Shown here: in pieces, positions 8,472 through 16,674 of the stretch
Layout of the letters: each line of letters opens with the position of its first letter
Position numbering within the stretch: the first letter of the stretch is position 1
Source: Bacillota bacterium
Lineage (GTDB): Bacteria > Bacillota > Clostridia > Oscillospirales > Oscillospiraceae
Length of the DNA stretch: 64,000 nt
NCBI GenBank assembly: GCA_021768085.1
Contig: JAETOJ010000005.1
Location: 61,870-125,869, forward strand
Direction: 5' to 3'
Program-made: the position numbers and the translations under genes
The notes under the pieces: model-generated
What the model was told of the DNA's origin: nothing
The model's input: the letters and a program-made list of their open reading frames with translations, nothing else
The model's database searches: none

Positions 8472-8502
8472 GCATTACAGTGTAAAGGGTAAACTGTAAT
8501 GC
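8472..8502 (+). promoter_or_regulatory. Inverted repeat, candidate operator of the RHH gene
   Basis: Perfect 10-bp arms GCATTACAGT (8472-8481) and ACTGTAATGC (8493-8502) with an 11-bp centre that itself contains two GTAAA direct repeats. It lies directly before the possible GTG start at 8503 and just downstream of a weak promoter-like pair (TTGCAA 8434-8439, TTTATA 8457-8462). Ribbon-helix-helix proteins commonly autoregulate through such short repeats; binding is inferred. Confidence 0.55.
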
Positions 8503-8715
8503 GTGGTGAAAAACATGAGCAGATTCAAATTGCCCGTTATTCCCGACACAACATCAAAATCTGTCCGATTCCCCAATGATATCATTGAGCAGATTGAAGA
8601 AGCCATTCGAGGCACCAATGTCACCTTCTCTGCCTTTGTCATTGAAGCGGCAAGGGTGGCCTTGGAAAATCTCCGGGAGGACGCCGAGGCGGAGGGCAAG
8701 CCGCCCCAGGACTGA
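8503..8715 (+). CDS. Ribbon-helix-helix DNA-binding protein (CopG/YlcI-like)
   Basis: About 66-70 residues. The core SKSVRFPNDIIEQIEEAIRGT followed by FSAFVIEAARVALENL has the strand-helix-helix layout of Arc/CopG-type proteins, with a basic N-terminal strand (KSVRF) for base contact. The start is uncertain: GTG 8503 follows directly after the palindrome at 8472-8502, and ATG 8515 gives a 66-residue product; neither has a strong Shine-Dalgarno. No toxin-like partner gene is adjacent, so it is probably a stand-alone, self-regulating repressor rather than an antitoxin. Confidence 0.72.
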   Translation: MVKNMSRFKLPVIPDTTSKSVRFPNDIIEQIEEAIRGTNVTFSAFVIEAARVALENLREDAEAEGKPPQD

Positions 8716-8728
8716 CCCGCGTCCATCA

Positions 8729-8757
8729 AAAAAGCCTGCCGCACGGCAGGCTTTTTC
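8729..8757. terminator. Bidirectional terminator
   Basis: AAAAAGCCTGCC (8729-8740), four-base loop, GGCAGGCTTTTT (8745-8756). It has T-tracts on both strands and sits between the convergent RHH gene and the sensor kinase. Confidence 0.93.
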
Positions 8758-8761
8758 TTGT

Positions 8762-10009
8762 TTACTTCCCCTCCAGCGGCAGGGTGACGGTAAAGGCCGT
8801 CCCCTCCCCCGGGGCGCTGCGCACCGCGATCTTTCCCCGGTGCTCCTCCACGATAGCCGACGCGATGGACAGGCCCAGGCCGTAACCGCCGGTCTCCCGG
8901 CTCCGGGCCGCGTCCGCCCGGTAGAACCGCTCAAACAGATGGGCCTGGGCCTCCGCCGGGATGGGCTCCCCGGTGTTGTGAACGGTGAGCACCGCCCGCT
9001 CGTCCCCCTTCAGGGTGACGGTGATCCGCCCTCCCGGCTCGCAGTATTTGCAGGCGTTGTCCAGCAGAATGGCCCCCAGCCGCCGCAGCTCCTCCCCGTC
9101 CCCCAGGACGGACAGACCGGAGGTCAGCTCGCTGTCCAGCGTCAGCCCCGCCTCAAAGGCCACCGGCTCGAAGGCCAGCACGCAGCTCTCCACCGCGTCG
9201 GACAGGGAGACGGCCTCCCTGGGCCGGGCCCGCTGTCCCGCGTCCCCCCGGGCCAGGTACAGCAGATCCTGCACCAGCCCCTTCATCCGCAGGCCCTCCT
9301 CCCGGATGGACTCCACCCATTTGCGCTGGCTGTCCACCGTGTCCTCCCCCCGGGCCAGCAGGATGTCCGCGTCCGCCAGCAGGACGGTGAGGGGGGTTTT
9401 CAGCTCGTGGGAGGCGTCGGCCACAAACTGCTGTTGCTGCCGCCAGCCCTCCTCCACCGGCCGCACCAGCCACCGGGAGAGAAACCAGCTCACCGCGAAG
9501 AACCCCGCCGACGCGGCGGCGAACAGGAGCAGGGCCGTCAGAATCTGCCGCCCCGCCCCCGTCCGCTCCCAGGACAGATCGGCAAAGGCCACCCGCAGAT
9601 ACCGCCCCGACCGCTGGATCTGATAGCGCAGCCCCTGGCCGGGCAACCTCCCCGCCGGCCCCCCGGCAGCCAGCGCCCCCTCCACCGCCCGGGTCACCCC
9701 GTCCTCGTCCACGGCGGCGTTGAAGGACAGGGCCAGCAGGATCTGCCCGCTGTCCCCGTCCACCACAGCGCAGAAGGCGGGTATGGCGGTATACAGCTCC
9801 TCGTCCCGGTCAAAGCCGCCCTCCGGGAGGGTGCTCCAGGGCTCCAGCGCCGCCTGGCTGCGCTGGAGGACGTTTCGCAGCACCAGATCCGTCCCCGCCT
9901 GGTACTGCCGCACCGCCGAGACGGTCTGCACCGCCAACACCGCCGCCAGCACCCCGGACAGCAGCAGCATGAGTATAAGCGTAAATTTCCAGCGCAGCCG
10001 CCTGAGCAT
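8762..10009 (-). CDS. Membrane sensor histidine kinase (orphan)
   Basis: 415 residues. TM1 is at ~9-30, an extracytoplasmic sensor region lies at ~31-155, and TM2 at ~157-178. The HisKA box DASHELKTPLT has the phospho-accepting His201. The ATPase domain has its N box around Asn318 (LLDNACKY) and a G box GGYGLGLSIA near the C-terminus. It is a PhoR/EnvZ-like class kinase. No response regulator is encoded on either side, and its own promoter and the terminator at 8729 isolate it, so its partner must be elsewhere. It is divergent from the polyamine transporter; a link between them is speculation. Confidence 0.93.
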   Translation of the reverse strand: MLRRLRWKFTLILMLLLSGVLAAVLAVQTVSAVRQYQAGTDLVLRNVLQRSQAALEPWSTLPEGGFDRDEELYTAIPAFCAVVDGDSGQILLALSFNAAVDEDGVTRAVEGALAAGGPAGRLPGQGLRYQIQRSGRYLRVAFADLSWERTGAGRQILTALLLFAAASAGFFAVSWFLSRWLVRPVEEGWRQQQQFVADASHELKTPLTVLLADADILLARGEDTVDSQRKWVESIREEGLRMKGLVQDLLYLARGDAGQRARPREAVSLSDAVESCVLAFEPVAFEAGLTLDSELTSGLSVLGDGEELRRLGAILLDNACKYCEPGGRITVTLKGDERAVLTVHNTGEPIPAEAQAHLFERFYRADAARSRETGGYGLGLSIASAIVEEHRGKIAVRSAPGEGTAFTVTLPLEGK

Positions 10010-10039
10010 GGACCCGCCCCCCTTTCCTTGTCTGGCTAT

Positions 10040-10068
10040 AGTTTATCCGGATTTCATTCCCCCGTCAA
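10040..10068 (-). promoter_or_regulatory. Promoter of the sensor kinase
   Basis: On the minus strand TTGACG (10068-10063), 17-bp spacer, TAAACT (10045-10040), 31 bases before the kinase start codon. Confidence 0.6.
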
Positions 10069-10118
10069 GCGGGGATGGAATCCACGACAAAATACAAGGG
10101 GAAATTCCCCCAAAGTGA

Positions 10119-10147
10119 TTGACAAACGGGAGGCAAACCGCTATCAT
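10119..10147 (+). promoter_or_regulatory. Promoter of potA-potB-potCD
   Basis: TTGACA (10119-10124), 17-bp spacer, TATCAT (10142-10147). The leader to potA is ~115 bases and contains a small GC hairpin around 10173-10190. It is almost identical in -35/-10 sequence to the ilvB promoter. Confidence 0.8.
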
Positions 10148-10269
10148 GTATCTCGCTATCCGTGAAACCCCGGGCCGGAGCCTCTCCGGCTGCTCGCCGC
10201 GGCGGGCACATGGCCGGGATCTATAACAAGGGAGCTGACAACGAACCACCAGGAAATGGGGGAGGATAC

Positions 10270-11457
10270 ATGTCCAAGGAGCTGATCCGCCTGCGGGACT
10301 GCGTGATGTCCTACGGCGACGAGCTCGTGCTCGACCACATCAACCTGTATATCAATGATAAGGAATTCCTCACGCTGCTGGGTCCCAGCGGGTGCGGCAA
10401 GACAACCACGCTCCGGATGATCGGCGGGTTTCTGTCGCCCACCTCCGGGGACGTGTTGTTTGACGGCGTGAGGATTAACCATGTCCCGCCCCACCAGCGG
10501 GCGGTGAACACGGTGTTCCAGCGATACGCCCTGTTCCCCCATCTCAACGTGTTTGAGAACGTGGCCTTCGGCCTGCGCATACCCAAGGCGGACGCCGGCG
10601 GCCGCAAGGTGAAGCTGCCGGAGCGGGAGATTCAGGAGCGCGTCATGGAGATGCTGTCCGTGGTGAACCTGAAGGGCTTTGAGAAGCGGCCGGTGTCCGC
10701 CCTGTCCGGCGGCCAGCAGCAGCGGGTGGCCATCGCCCGGGCCCTGGTAAACCGCCCCCGGGTGCTGCTGCTGGACGAGCCCTTAGGCGCGCTGGATATG
10801 CGCCTGCGCAAGGATATGCAGAACGAGCTGAAGCGCATCCAGCAGGAGATGGAGATCACCTTCATCTACGTGACCCACGACCAGGAGGAGGCGCTGGCCA
10901 TGTCCGACACCGTGGTGGTGATGGACGGCGGCCGCATCCAGCAGATCGGCACGCCCGAGGACATCTACAACGAGCCCAAGAACGCCTTTGTGGCCGACTT
11001 CATCGGCGAGTCCAACATCATCGACGGCATCATGCGGGCCGACGGGGTGGTGGAGATCTTCAACCGGAAGTTCCAGTGCCTGGACAAGGGCTTCGACAAG
11101 GACGAGCCGGTGGACGTGGTGATCCGCCCCGAGGACGTGGACATTGTGGACGAAGCGGCGGGCCAGCTGAAGGGCACCGTCACCTCCGTGACGTTCAAGG
11201 GGGTTCACTACGACACCATTGTGGACTTCTACGGCTTCAAGTGGCTGATCCAGACCACCGACTTCTGCCCGGTGGACAGCCGCATCGGCATCAAGATCGA
11301 TCCCGACGGCATCCACGTGATGAAAAAGAGCGCCTACTCCGGGATGTTCGGGGACTACTCCTCCTACTCCGAGGAGTACGAGGAGCTGGACGTGGTGGAG
11401 GACGAGTCCCAGGAGGGGGAGGGGGACGACCCCTGGGAGGACGGCTATGAGGAATAA
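10270..11457 (+). CDS. potA: Spermidine/putrescine ABC transporter, ATP-binding protein
   Basis: 395 residues. Walker [10 protein letters not shown] is at residues 38-46, signature LSGGQQQR and Walker B LLLDEP follow, and a TOBE-type domain (residues ~270-365) is typical of PotA. The start is ATG 10270 with GGGGGAGG 5-6 bases upstream; the frame is open further up but without a better start. The last ~35 residues form a strongly acidic tail ([12 protein letters not shown]...), unusual for the family, and its 3' end overlaps potB by 11 bases. It energises polyamine uptake through PotB and PotCD. Confidence 0.94.
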   Translation: MSKELIRLRDCVMSYGDELVLDHINLYINDKEFLTLLGPSGCGKTTTLRMIGGFLSPTSGDVLFDGVRINHVPPHQRAVNTVFQRYALFPHLNVFENVAFGLRIPKADAGGRKVKLPEREIQERVMEMLSVVNLKGFEKRPVSALSGGQQQRVAIARALVNRPRVLLLDEPLGALDMRLRKDMQNELKRIQQEMEITFIYVTHDQEEALAMSDTVVVMDGGRIQQIGTPEDIYNEPKNAFVADFIGESNIIDGIMRADGVVEIFNRKFQCLDKGFDKDEPVDVVIRPEDVDIVDEAAGQLKGTVTSVTFKGVHYDTIVDFYGFKWLIQTTDFCPVDSRIGIKIDPDGIHVMKKSAYSGMFGDYSSYSEEYEELDVVEDESQEGEGDDPWEDGYEE

Positions 11458-12298
11458 GCGGGGCTGGTTTGCCGTCCCCTATGTGGTGTGGATGGCCCTG
11501 TTTGTGGTGATCCCTATCCTCATCATGGCGGTGTACGCCGTCACCACCGCCGACCCCGCCACCGGGGAGCTCCAGCTCACCGGTGCCAACTTCACCGGCA
11601 TGGGGGTCTATCTGAACGTGTTCCTGCGTTCCTTCTGGCTGGCAGTGGTGGCCACGCTGGTGTGCCTGCTCATCGGCTATCCGGTGTCCTACTGGATGGC
11701 CAAGGAGGGCCCCCGGTTCCAGCGGCTGGCCATGGCGCTGATCATGCTGCCCATGTGGATGAACTTCCTGCTGCGCACCTACTCCTGGATGTCCATCCTG
11801 GAGAACAACGGCCTGCTGAACCAATTGTTCCGGGCCATTGGCCTGCTGGATCTGCTGGGGGTGGACTACCTCCACATGATCGGCACACCCGGGGCGGTGG
11901 TGCTGGGCATGGTGTATAACTACCTGCCCTTTATGATCCTGCCCATCTACTCCGTCATCGTCAAGCTGGACGGCTCCCTCATCGAGGCCGCCCGGGACTT
12001 GGGGGCGGACGGGGTGCGGGTGTTCCGCCGGGTGATCTTCCCCCTGTCCCTGCCGGGGATTCTGTCCGGGGTGACCATGGTGTTTGTGCCGTCGGTGTCC
12101 ACCTTCGCCATCTCCAGCCTGCTGGGGGGCGGCAAGCAGACCATGCTGGGTGATCTGATCGAATTGCAGTTCCTGGGTGGGGCGTACAACCCCCATCTGG
12201 GCGCGGCCATCTCCATGGTGATGATGGTGATCGTGGTGGTGTGCATGGTGGTGATGAACCACTTCGGCGAGGGCGAAGAACAGGCGGTGATGCTATGA
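11447..12298 (+). CDS. potB: Spermidine/putrescine ABC transporter permease
   Basis: 283 residues with six hydrophobic helices, starting at ~8-30. The cytoplasmic EAA loop reads [25 protein letters not shown] (shown here only as family hallmark; around residues 184-208) and contacts the ATPase. The start ATG 11447 lies inside the end of potA, indicating translational coupling. It pairs with the permease domain of PotCD encoded after a 120-bp gap. Confidence 0.93.
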   Translation: MRNKRGWFAVPYVVWMALFVVIPILIMAVYAVTTADPATGELQLTGANFTGMGVYLNVFLRSFWLAVVATLVCLLIGYPVSYWMAKEGPRFQRLAMALIMLPMWMNFLLRTYSWMSILENNGLLNQLFRAIGLLDLLGVDYLHMIGTPGAVVLGMVYNYLPFMILPIYSVIVKLDGSLIEAARDLGADGVRVFRRVIFPLSLPGILSGVTMVFVPSVSTFAISSLLGGGKQTMLGDLIELQFLGGAYNPHLGAAISMVMMVIVVVCMVVMNHFGEGEEQAVML

Positions 12299-12418
12299 CT
12301 TACTTTTTCTCGACCTACTTTTTCTCGAGAGAAAAAGTAGGCAAAAAGAGCTTGAAGCCGCTTCGGTTTGCTTCCGTCATCCACCACTGTGCGACGGCCA
12401 CGAAAAGGGGGCGGTGAC
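12299..12418. repeat. Palindromic element inside the pot operon
   Basis: The 120-bp gap between potB and potCD carries a 13-bp perfect inverted repeat: CCTACTTTTTCTC (12314-12326) and GAGAAAAAGTAGG (12329-12341) with a 2-bp centre. A partial third copy, TACTTTTTCTCGA, sits just before it at 12301-12313. It is followed by CAAAAAGAGCTTGAAGCCG. The same architecture occurs at 30040-30069 near another gene, so this looks like a dispersed palindromic repeat rather than an operon regulatory site. As an RNA hairpin it could modulate expression of potCD relative to potAB. Confidence 0.7.
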
Positions 12419-14428
12419 ATGAGACAGAGTAACCGTATCGGGGGCCGGATCTTTATCGGGCTGACCTTTCTGTTTTTGTATCTGCCCATCTTTCTGCTGA
12501 TCATCTTCTCCTTCAACGCCGGGGAGTCCAGCGCCGTGTGGCAGGGCTTCTCCCTGGACTGGTATGCCGCCCTGTTCCGCAACCGGCTGATCATGGAGAG
12601 CCTGTATACCACCCTGCTGGTGTCCCTGCTGGCCACCGTCGTCGCCACTGCCGCGGGCACCTTCGCCGCCATCGGTCTGTACGCCCTGTCCAAGCGGAAG
12701 CGGGACGCCCTGCTGGTGGTGAACGACATCCCCATGATGAACGCCGACATTGTAACTGGCGTGTCCCTGTGCCTGTTCTTCGTGGCCTTCTTCCAGGGCT
12801 GGGGGGCCTTCGCCCGGTGGTTCAACGGCGTGCAGGGCGTGGTGGCGCTGCCCGAGCGGCTGGTGCTGGGCTTCACCACCATGCTGCTGGCCCACATCGC
12901 CTTTGACATCCCCTATGTGATCCTCAACGTGGCCCCTAAGCTGCGCCAGATGGATCGCAACCTGGTGGACGCGGCCCAGGATCTGGGCTGCACCTGGATG
13001 CAGGCGTTCTGGCGGGTGATCCTGCCCGAGATCAAGCCGGGCATCGTATCCGGGGCGCTGATTGCCTTCACCATGTCCATCGACGACTTCGTGATCTCCT
13101 ATTTCACCGCCGGATCCTCCACCTCCACTTTAGCCATGCGGATCTACTCCATGACCAAGAAGCGCATCACCCCGGAGGTCAACGCGGTGTCCACCCTGCT
13201 GTTCCTGTCGGTGCTGGCCCTGCTGGTGCTGAACAACGTCCGGGAGATCCGCCAGGAGCGCCGGGCTGCCAGTCTGGAGCCCCGGGCCCCCACCCTGCTG
13301 GAAAAGCTGTCCATGAAGTTTAACCAGCCCGCCTATCGGTGGGTGCGTCGGGGACTGGCCGGGGCCATGGCCTGCGCCTTTCTCGTGGTGGTGGTGCTGC
13401 TCACCGGGGCCACCGGCTCCCAGCCGGTGGTGAACGTGTGCTCCTGGGGGGAGTATATTGACGAATCCCTGATCGAGCAATTCGAGGACGAGACCGGCAT
13501 CCGGGTGAACTACCAGACCGCCGAGAGCAACGAGGCTCTGTACTCCCTGCTGAAAAGCGGCGGCGCAGACTATGATGTGATCGTCCCCTCCGACTACATG
13601 ATCTCCCAGCTGCTGGAGGAGGGAATGCTGGAGGAGCTGGACTACAGCCGGATTCCCAACTTCGAGCTCATCGACCGGCGCTTCCGCAACCTGCCCTACG
13701 ATCCGGAAAACAAATACACTGTCCCCTACACCTGGGGCACCCTGGGGCTCATCTACAACGCCAATATGGTGGAGGAGGAACCCGTCAGCTGGGGGGCGCT
13801 GTACGACGATCAGTACGCTGGGGACGTGCTGCTCATCAACAACTCCCGGGACGCCCTGGCCGCCGCCCTGCTCCACCTGGGCTATTCCGTGAACACCACC
13901 GACGAGGAGGAGATCCGGGAGGCCTTCGCCCTCATCGCCGACGCCAGCCGCCGGGGGGTGTTCCAGGGTAAGGTGATGGATCAGGTCTTTCAGAAGATGG
14001 AGGGGGGCAACGCCGCCCTGGCCGCCTACTATGCCGGGGACTACCTGTCCATGCTGGACAACCAGGCGGACGGGGTGGATCTGCGCTACGTCATCCCGGA
14101 GGAGGGGGCCAACTGGTTTGTAGACGCCATGTGCGTGCTGAAGGACACCCCCCACTACGACGAGGCTCTGGAGTGGATCAACTTCATCGCCTCCACCGAC
14201 GCCAACCTGGCCAATATGGACTATATCTGGTACGCCTCCCCCAACACCGAGGCGCTGGAGCGGTACCCCGCCTACTACGAGGAATTGTACGGCGAGGAGC
14301 TGGATCCCGAGCTGTACGAGATCATGGCCGCCCCCCCGGAGGTGCTGGAGCGGTGCGAGATGTACTCGGTGCTCCCACCGGAAACCCGGGCCCTCTATAA
14401 CGAGCTGTGGATCCGTCTGGGGGCCTGA
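12419..14428 (+). CDS. potCD: Fused spermidine/putrescine permease and substrate-binding protein (PotC-PotD)
   Basis: 669 residues. Residues ~1-285 are a complete PotC permease with six helices and an EAA loop (DAAQDLGCTWMQAFWRVILP). After a short linker comes an extra helix (~residues 313-330), then a PotD-type binding protein from ~residue 337 (VVNVCSWGEYIDESLIEQFE) to the end, so the receptor is tethered to the membrane by the seventh helix instead of a lipid anchor. Such fusions are known in Firmicutes. The start is ATG 12419 behind AAAAGGGGG; an upstream in-frame ATG at 12368 lies in the palindromic gap and is less likely. Confidence 0.93.
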   Translation: MRQSNRIGGRIFIGLTFLFLYLPIFLLIIFSFNAGESSAVWQGFSLDWYAALFRNRLIMESLYTTLLVSLLATVVATAAGTFAAIGLYALSKRKRDALLVVNDIPMMNADIVTGVSLCLFFVAFFQGWGAFARWFNGVQGVVALPERLVLGFTTMLLAHIAFDIPYVILNVAPKLRQMDRNLVDAAQDLGCTWMQAFWRVILPEIKPGIVSGALIAFTMSIDDFVISYFTAGSSTSTLAMRIYSMTKKRITPEVNAVSTLLFLSVLALLVLNNVREIRQERRAASLEPRAPTLLEKLSMKFNQPAYRWVRRGLAGAMACAFLVVVVLLTGATGSQPVVNVCSWGEYIDESLIEQFEDETGIRVNYQTAESNEALYSLLKSGGADYDVIVPSDYMISQLLEEGMLEELDYSRIPNFELIDRRFRNLPYDPENKYTVPYTWGTLGLIYNANMVEEEPVSWGALYDDQYAGDVLLINNSRDALAAALLHLGYSVNTTDEEEIREAFALIADASRRGVFQGKVMDQVFQKMEGGNAALAAYYAGDYLSMLDNQADGVDLRYVIPEEGANWFVDAMCVLKDTPHYDEALEWINFIASTDANLANMDYIWYASPNTEALERYPAYYEELYGEELDPELYEIMAAPPEVLERCEMYSVLPPETRALYNELWIRLGA

Positions 14429-14455
14429 CCGCCTAAAAAAGAAGGAGAGCGACCC

Positions 14456-14959
14456 ATGCGCAACGAATTGACCCAAAAGGATATTGAACTGATGCGGCAG
14501 GAGCTGGAGCACCGCCGGACGGTGCTGCGGCCTCAGCTCATCGAGGCGGTGAAGGAGGCGCGGGCCTTCGGGGATCTCAGCGAGAACTTCGAGTACAAGG
14601 CCGCCAAGAAGGAGAAAAACCGCAACGACAGCCGGTGCCGCTACCTGGAGAACATGATCAAGACGGCGGTGGTGATCTCGGACAAGTCCGCCGACGGCAC
14701 GGTGGGGCTGTACGACACCGTGACCCTCTACGTGGAGGAGGATGACGAGGAGATCCAGTGCCAGATCGTCACCACCATGCGACAGGACGCCCTGAAGGGC
14801 CGGGTAAGCAAAGAGTCCCCGGTGGGAAAGGCGGTGCTTGGCCGCAAAGTGGGCGACCGGGTGACGGTGCAAGTAAATGACAGCTACGGCTATGACGTGA
14901 TCATCCGGGCCATCGAGCCCGGGGAGGACACAGGGGAGGCCCCGCTGGTGGGGTTCTGA
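14456..14959 (+). CDS. greA: Transcription elongation factor GreA/GreB family
   Basis: 167 residues. The N-terminal coiled coil contains the family signature EARAFGDLSENFEYKAAK, whose acidic tip enters the RNA polymerase secondary channel and stimulates transcript cleavage. The C-terminal FKBP-like domain spans ~85-155 (SPVGKAVLGRKVGD). The start is ATG 14456 behind AAGGAGAG, 28 bases after potCD, so it may be cotranscribed. GreA proteins are normally ~158 residues. A second GreA elsewhere in the genome cannot be excluded. Confidence 0.92.
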   Translation: MRNELTQKDIELMRQELEHRRTVLRPQLIEAVKEARAFGDLSENFEYKAAKKEKNRNDSRCRYLENMIKTAVVISDKSADGTVGLYDTVTLYVEEDDEEIQCQIVTTMRQDALKGRVSKESPVGKAVLGRKVGDRVTVQVNDSYGYDVIIRAIEPGEDTGEAPLVGF

Positions 14960-14979
14960 CTGGCCGTAACTCCAGAAGG

Positions 14980-15018
14980 AAGGCCCGGGGCAGATTTACC
15001 CTGGGCCTTTTCCTTTTT
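14980..15018 (+). terminator. Terminator after greA
   Basis: AAGGCCCGGGG (14980-14990) pairs with CCCTGGGCCTT (14999-15009, one mismatch), followed by TTCCTTTTTT. It ends the pot-greA transcript. Confidence 0.88.
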
Positions 15019-15031
15019 TGGCCGGAATTTC

Positions 15032-15060
15032 TTTACATGTTCTGGAATACCGTGTATAAT
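15032..15060 (+). promoter_or_regulatory. Promoter of the DUF1576 gene
   Basis: TTTACA (15032-15037), 17-bp spacer, TATAAT (15055-15060), 37 bases before the start codon. Confidence 0.8.
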
Positions 15061-15097
15061 ACTACTAAAATCGCACGTTCGGGAAGGAGCACCCCCC

Positions 15098-16549
15098 ATG
15101 CCCAACGGTCCCCTCCACCGTCCCAACCATATTCTGCTCTCCGGCGGCGCCCTGTTCGGCACGCTGCTGGTGCTGTTCGGCTTTTGCCAGGACGCCCCGG
15201 CGGACATACTCCGCGGCCTGGGGGTGATCGTCACCCGGGAGGACGTGCTGATCACCGACTACATCGCCATCGCCGGCATGGGGGCCGCCTTCGTCAACGC
15301 GGGACTGGTGACCCTGATCAGCGTCCTACTGATCAAGCTGGTGCGGGATCCGGTGAACGGGGCCACTCTGGTGACCCTGGGGCTGATGGCGGGCTTCTCC
15401 CTGTTCGGCAAGAACATCTTGAACATCTGGCCCATCCTCATCGGAACCGGCCTCTACGCCCTATTAAAAGGGGAAACCTTCGCCCACCATGTGAACTTGG
15501 CCCTGCGGGCCACCGCCCTGGCCCCGGTGGTGAGCTTTATGGCGGTGCGGTTCAGCCCCTGGCTGGGGGTGCTCCTTGGGCTGCTCATCGGCTTCGTCAT
15601 GCCCCCCGTGGCGGAGCACGCCCATCGGGTGCAGAACGGCATGAACCTGTATAGCCTGGGCTTCTCCTGCGGGCTGGTGGCCATGATGCTGGTGCCCGCC
15701 TTCAAGGCCTTCGGGCTGGAGCCCCAGGCTGCCCACCACTGGTCCACAGGAAACAATTGGAAACTGGGGCTGGCACTGACGATACTGTGCCTGATCTTCA
15801 TCGGGTTGGGCCTGTCTCGGCGTCCCCGACGGACGCTGCAAAAATACTGGGCCCTGCTCCACACTTCCGGCCGGATGCCCAGCGACTACGTCCGCACCTT
15901 TACCCCCGGCCCGGTGCTGGTAAACATGGGGGTAAACGGCCTCATCGCCACCGGATACATCATCCTTACCGGAGGCGATCTGAACGGGGCCACCATCGGC
16001 GGCATTTTCACCATCATTGGCTTCTCCGGCTACGGCAAGCACGCCTTCAACATCCTCCCCGTGATGGCCGGGGTGCTGCTGGGCAGCCTGACCAACCACG
16101 TGGACCCCACCAGCAGCTCTCTCCAGCTGGCGGGGCTGTTTGGCACCACCTTAGCCCCCTTCGCCGGGGTGTTCGGCTGGCCCTTTGGGGTGCTGGCGGG
16201 GCTGCTACACTCGTCGGTGGTACTCCAGGCAGGGCTGCCCCTGGAGGGCATGAACCTCTACAATAATGGCTTCTCCGGCGGCCTGGTGGCCATCGTGCTC
16301 TACCCAATCCTCACCTCTCTGGTGAAGCGCCGCCGGCCGGTGCTGCTGGAGGAGGATCTGTTCGCCATGTTCGAGGAGGACGCCCCCCAGTCCCCGGACG
16401 AGCTGCCTGGTAAGGAGCGGCGGAGCCTTGAGGACAGGCGCTCCGGAACAGACCGGCGGGTCAGCCAGGAGCCCTGGACCGGCCCGGAGCGGCGCTCCGG
16501 AACAGACAGACGATCCGGCGCCGACAGGCGGGCGGACAAACAGACATAG
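15098..16549 (+). CDS. DUF1576 polytopic membrane protein
   Basis: 483 residues with about ten to twelve membrane helices in residues 13-415, arranged as two similar halves (the segments GLMAGFSLFGKNILNIWPIL and IFTIIGFSGYGKHAFNILPV resemble each other). This is the DUF1576 pattern; the function is unknown but the architecture suggests a transporter or channel. The C-terminal ~50 residues are a cytoplasmic-looking tail with three or four copies of an RRSGTDRR-type motif, very basic and arginine-rich. The start is ATG 15098 behind GGGAAGGAG. It is a single-gene transcript with its own promoter and terminator. Confidence 0.85.
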   Translation: MPNGPLHRPNHILLSGGALFGTLLVLFGFCQDAPADILRGLGVIVTREDVLITDYIAIAGMGAAFVNAGLVTLISVLLIKLVRDPVNGATLVTLGLMAGFSLFGKNILNIWPILIGTGLYALLKGETFAHHVNLALRATALAPVVSFMAVRFSPWLGVLLGLLIGFVMPPVAEHAHRVQNGMNLYSLGFSCGLVAMMLVPAFKAFGLEPQAAHHWSTGNNWKLGLALTILCLIFIGLGLSRRPRRTLQKYWALLHTSGRMPSDYVRTFTPGPVLVNMGVNGLIATGYIILTGGDLNGATIGGIFTIIGFSGYGKHAFNILPVMAGVLLGSLTNHVDPTSSSLQLAGLFGTTLAPFAGVFGWPFGVLAGLLHSSVVLQAGLPLEGMNLYNNGFSGGLVAIVLYPILTSLVKRRRPVLLEEDLFAMFEEDAPQSPDELPGKERRSLEDRRSGTDRRVSQEPWTGPERRSGTDRRSGADRRADKQT

Positions 16550-16558
16550 CCGTCGAGG

Positions 16559-16588
16559 CCCGCCCTGCGCAGTCGGGGCGGGTTTTTC
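16559..16588 (+). terminator. Terminator after the DUF1576 gene
   Basis: CCCGCCC (16559-16565) pairs with GGGCGGG (16576-16582), then TTTTTCTT. The T-run runs straight into the -35 of the next promoter. Confidence 0.88.
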
Positions 16589-16617
16589 TTGCCTTCTGGG
16601 GGTTGGCCTGTTATAAT
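16589..16617 (+). promoter_or_regulatory. Promoter of the WYL-regulator gene
   Basis: TTGCCT (16589-16594), 17-bp spacer, TATAAT (16612-16617); start codon at 16675. Confidence 0.75.
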
Positions 16618-16674
16618 ATCCCTATATAAGGGACTCTATCCTTGCTATTCTGTGGAGGAAAGGAGGCGGCGGCC

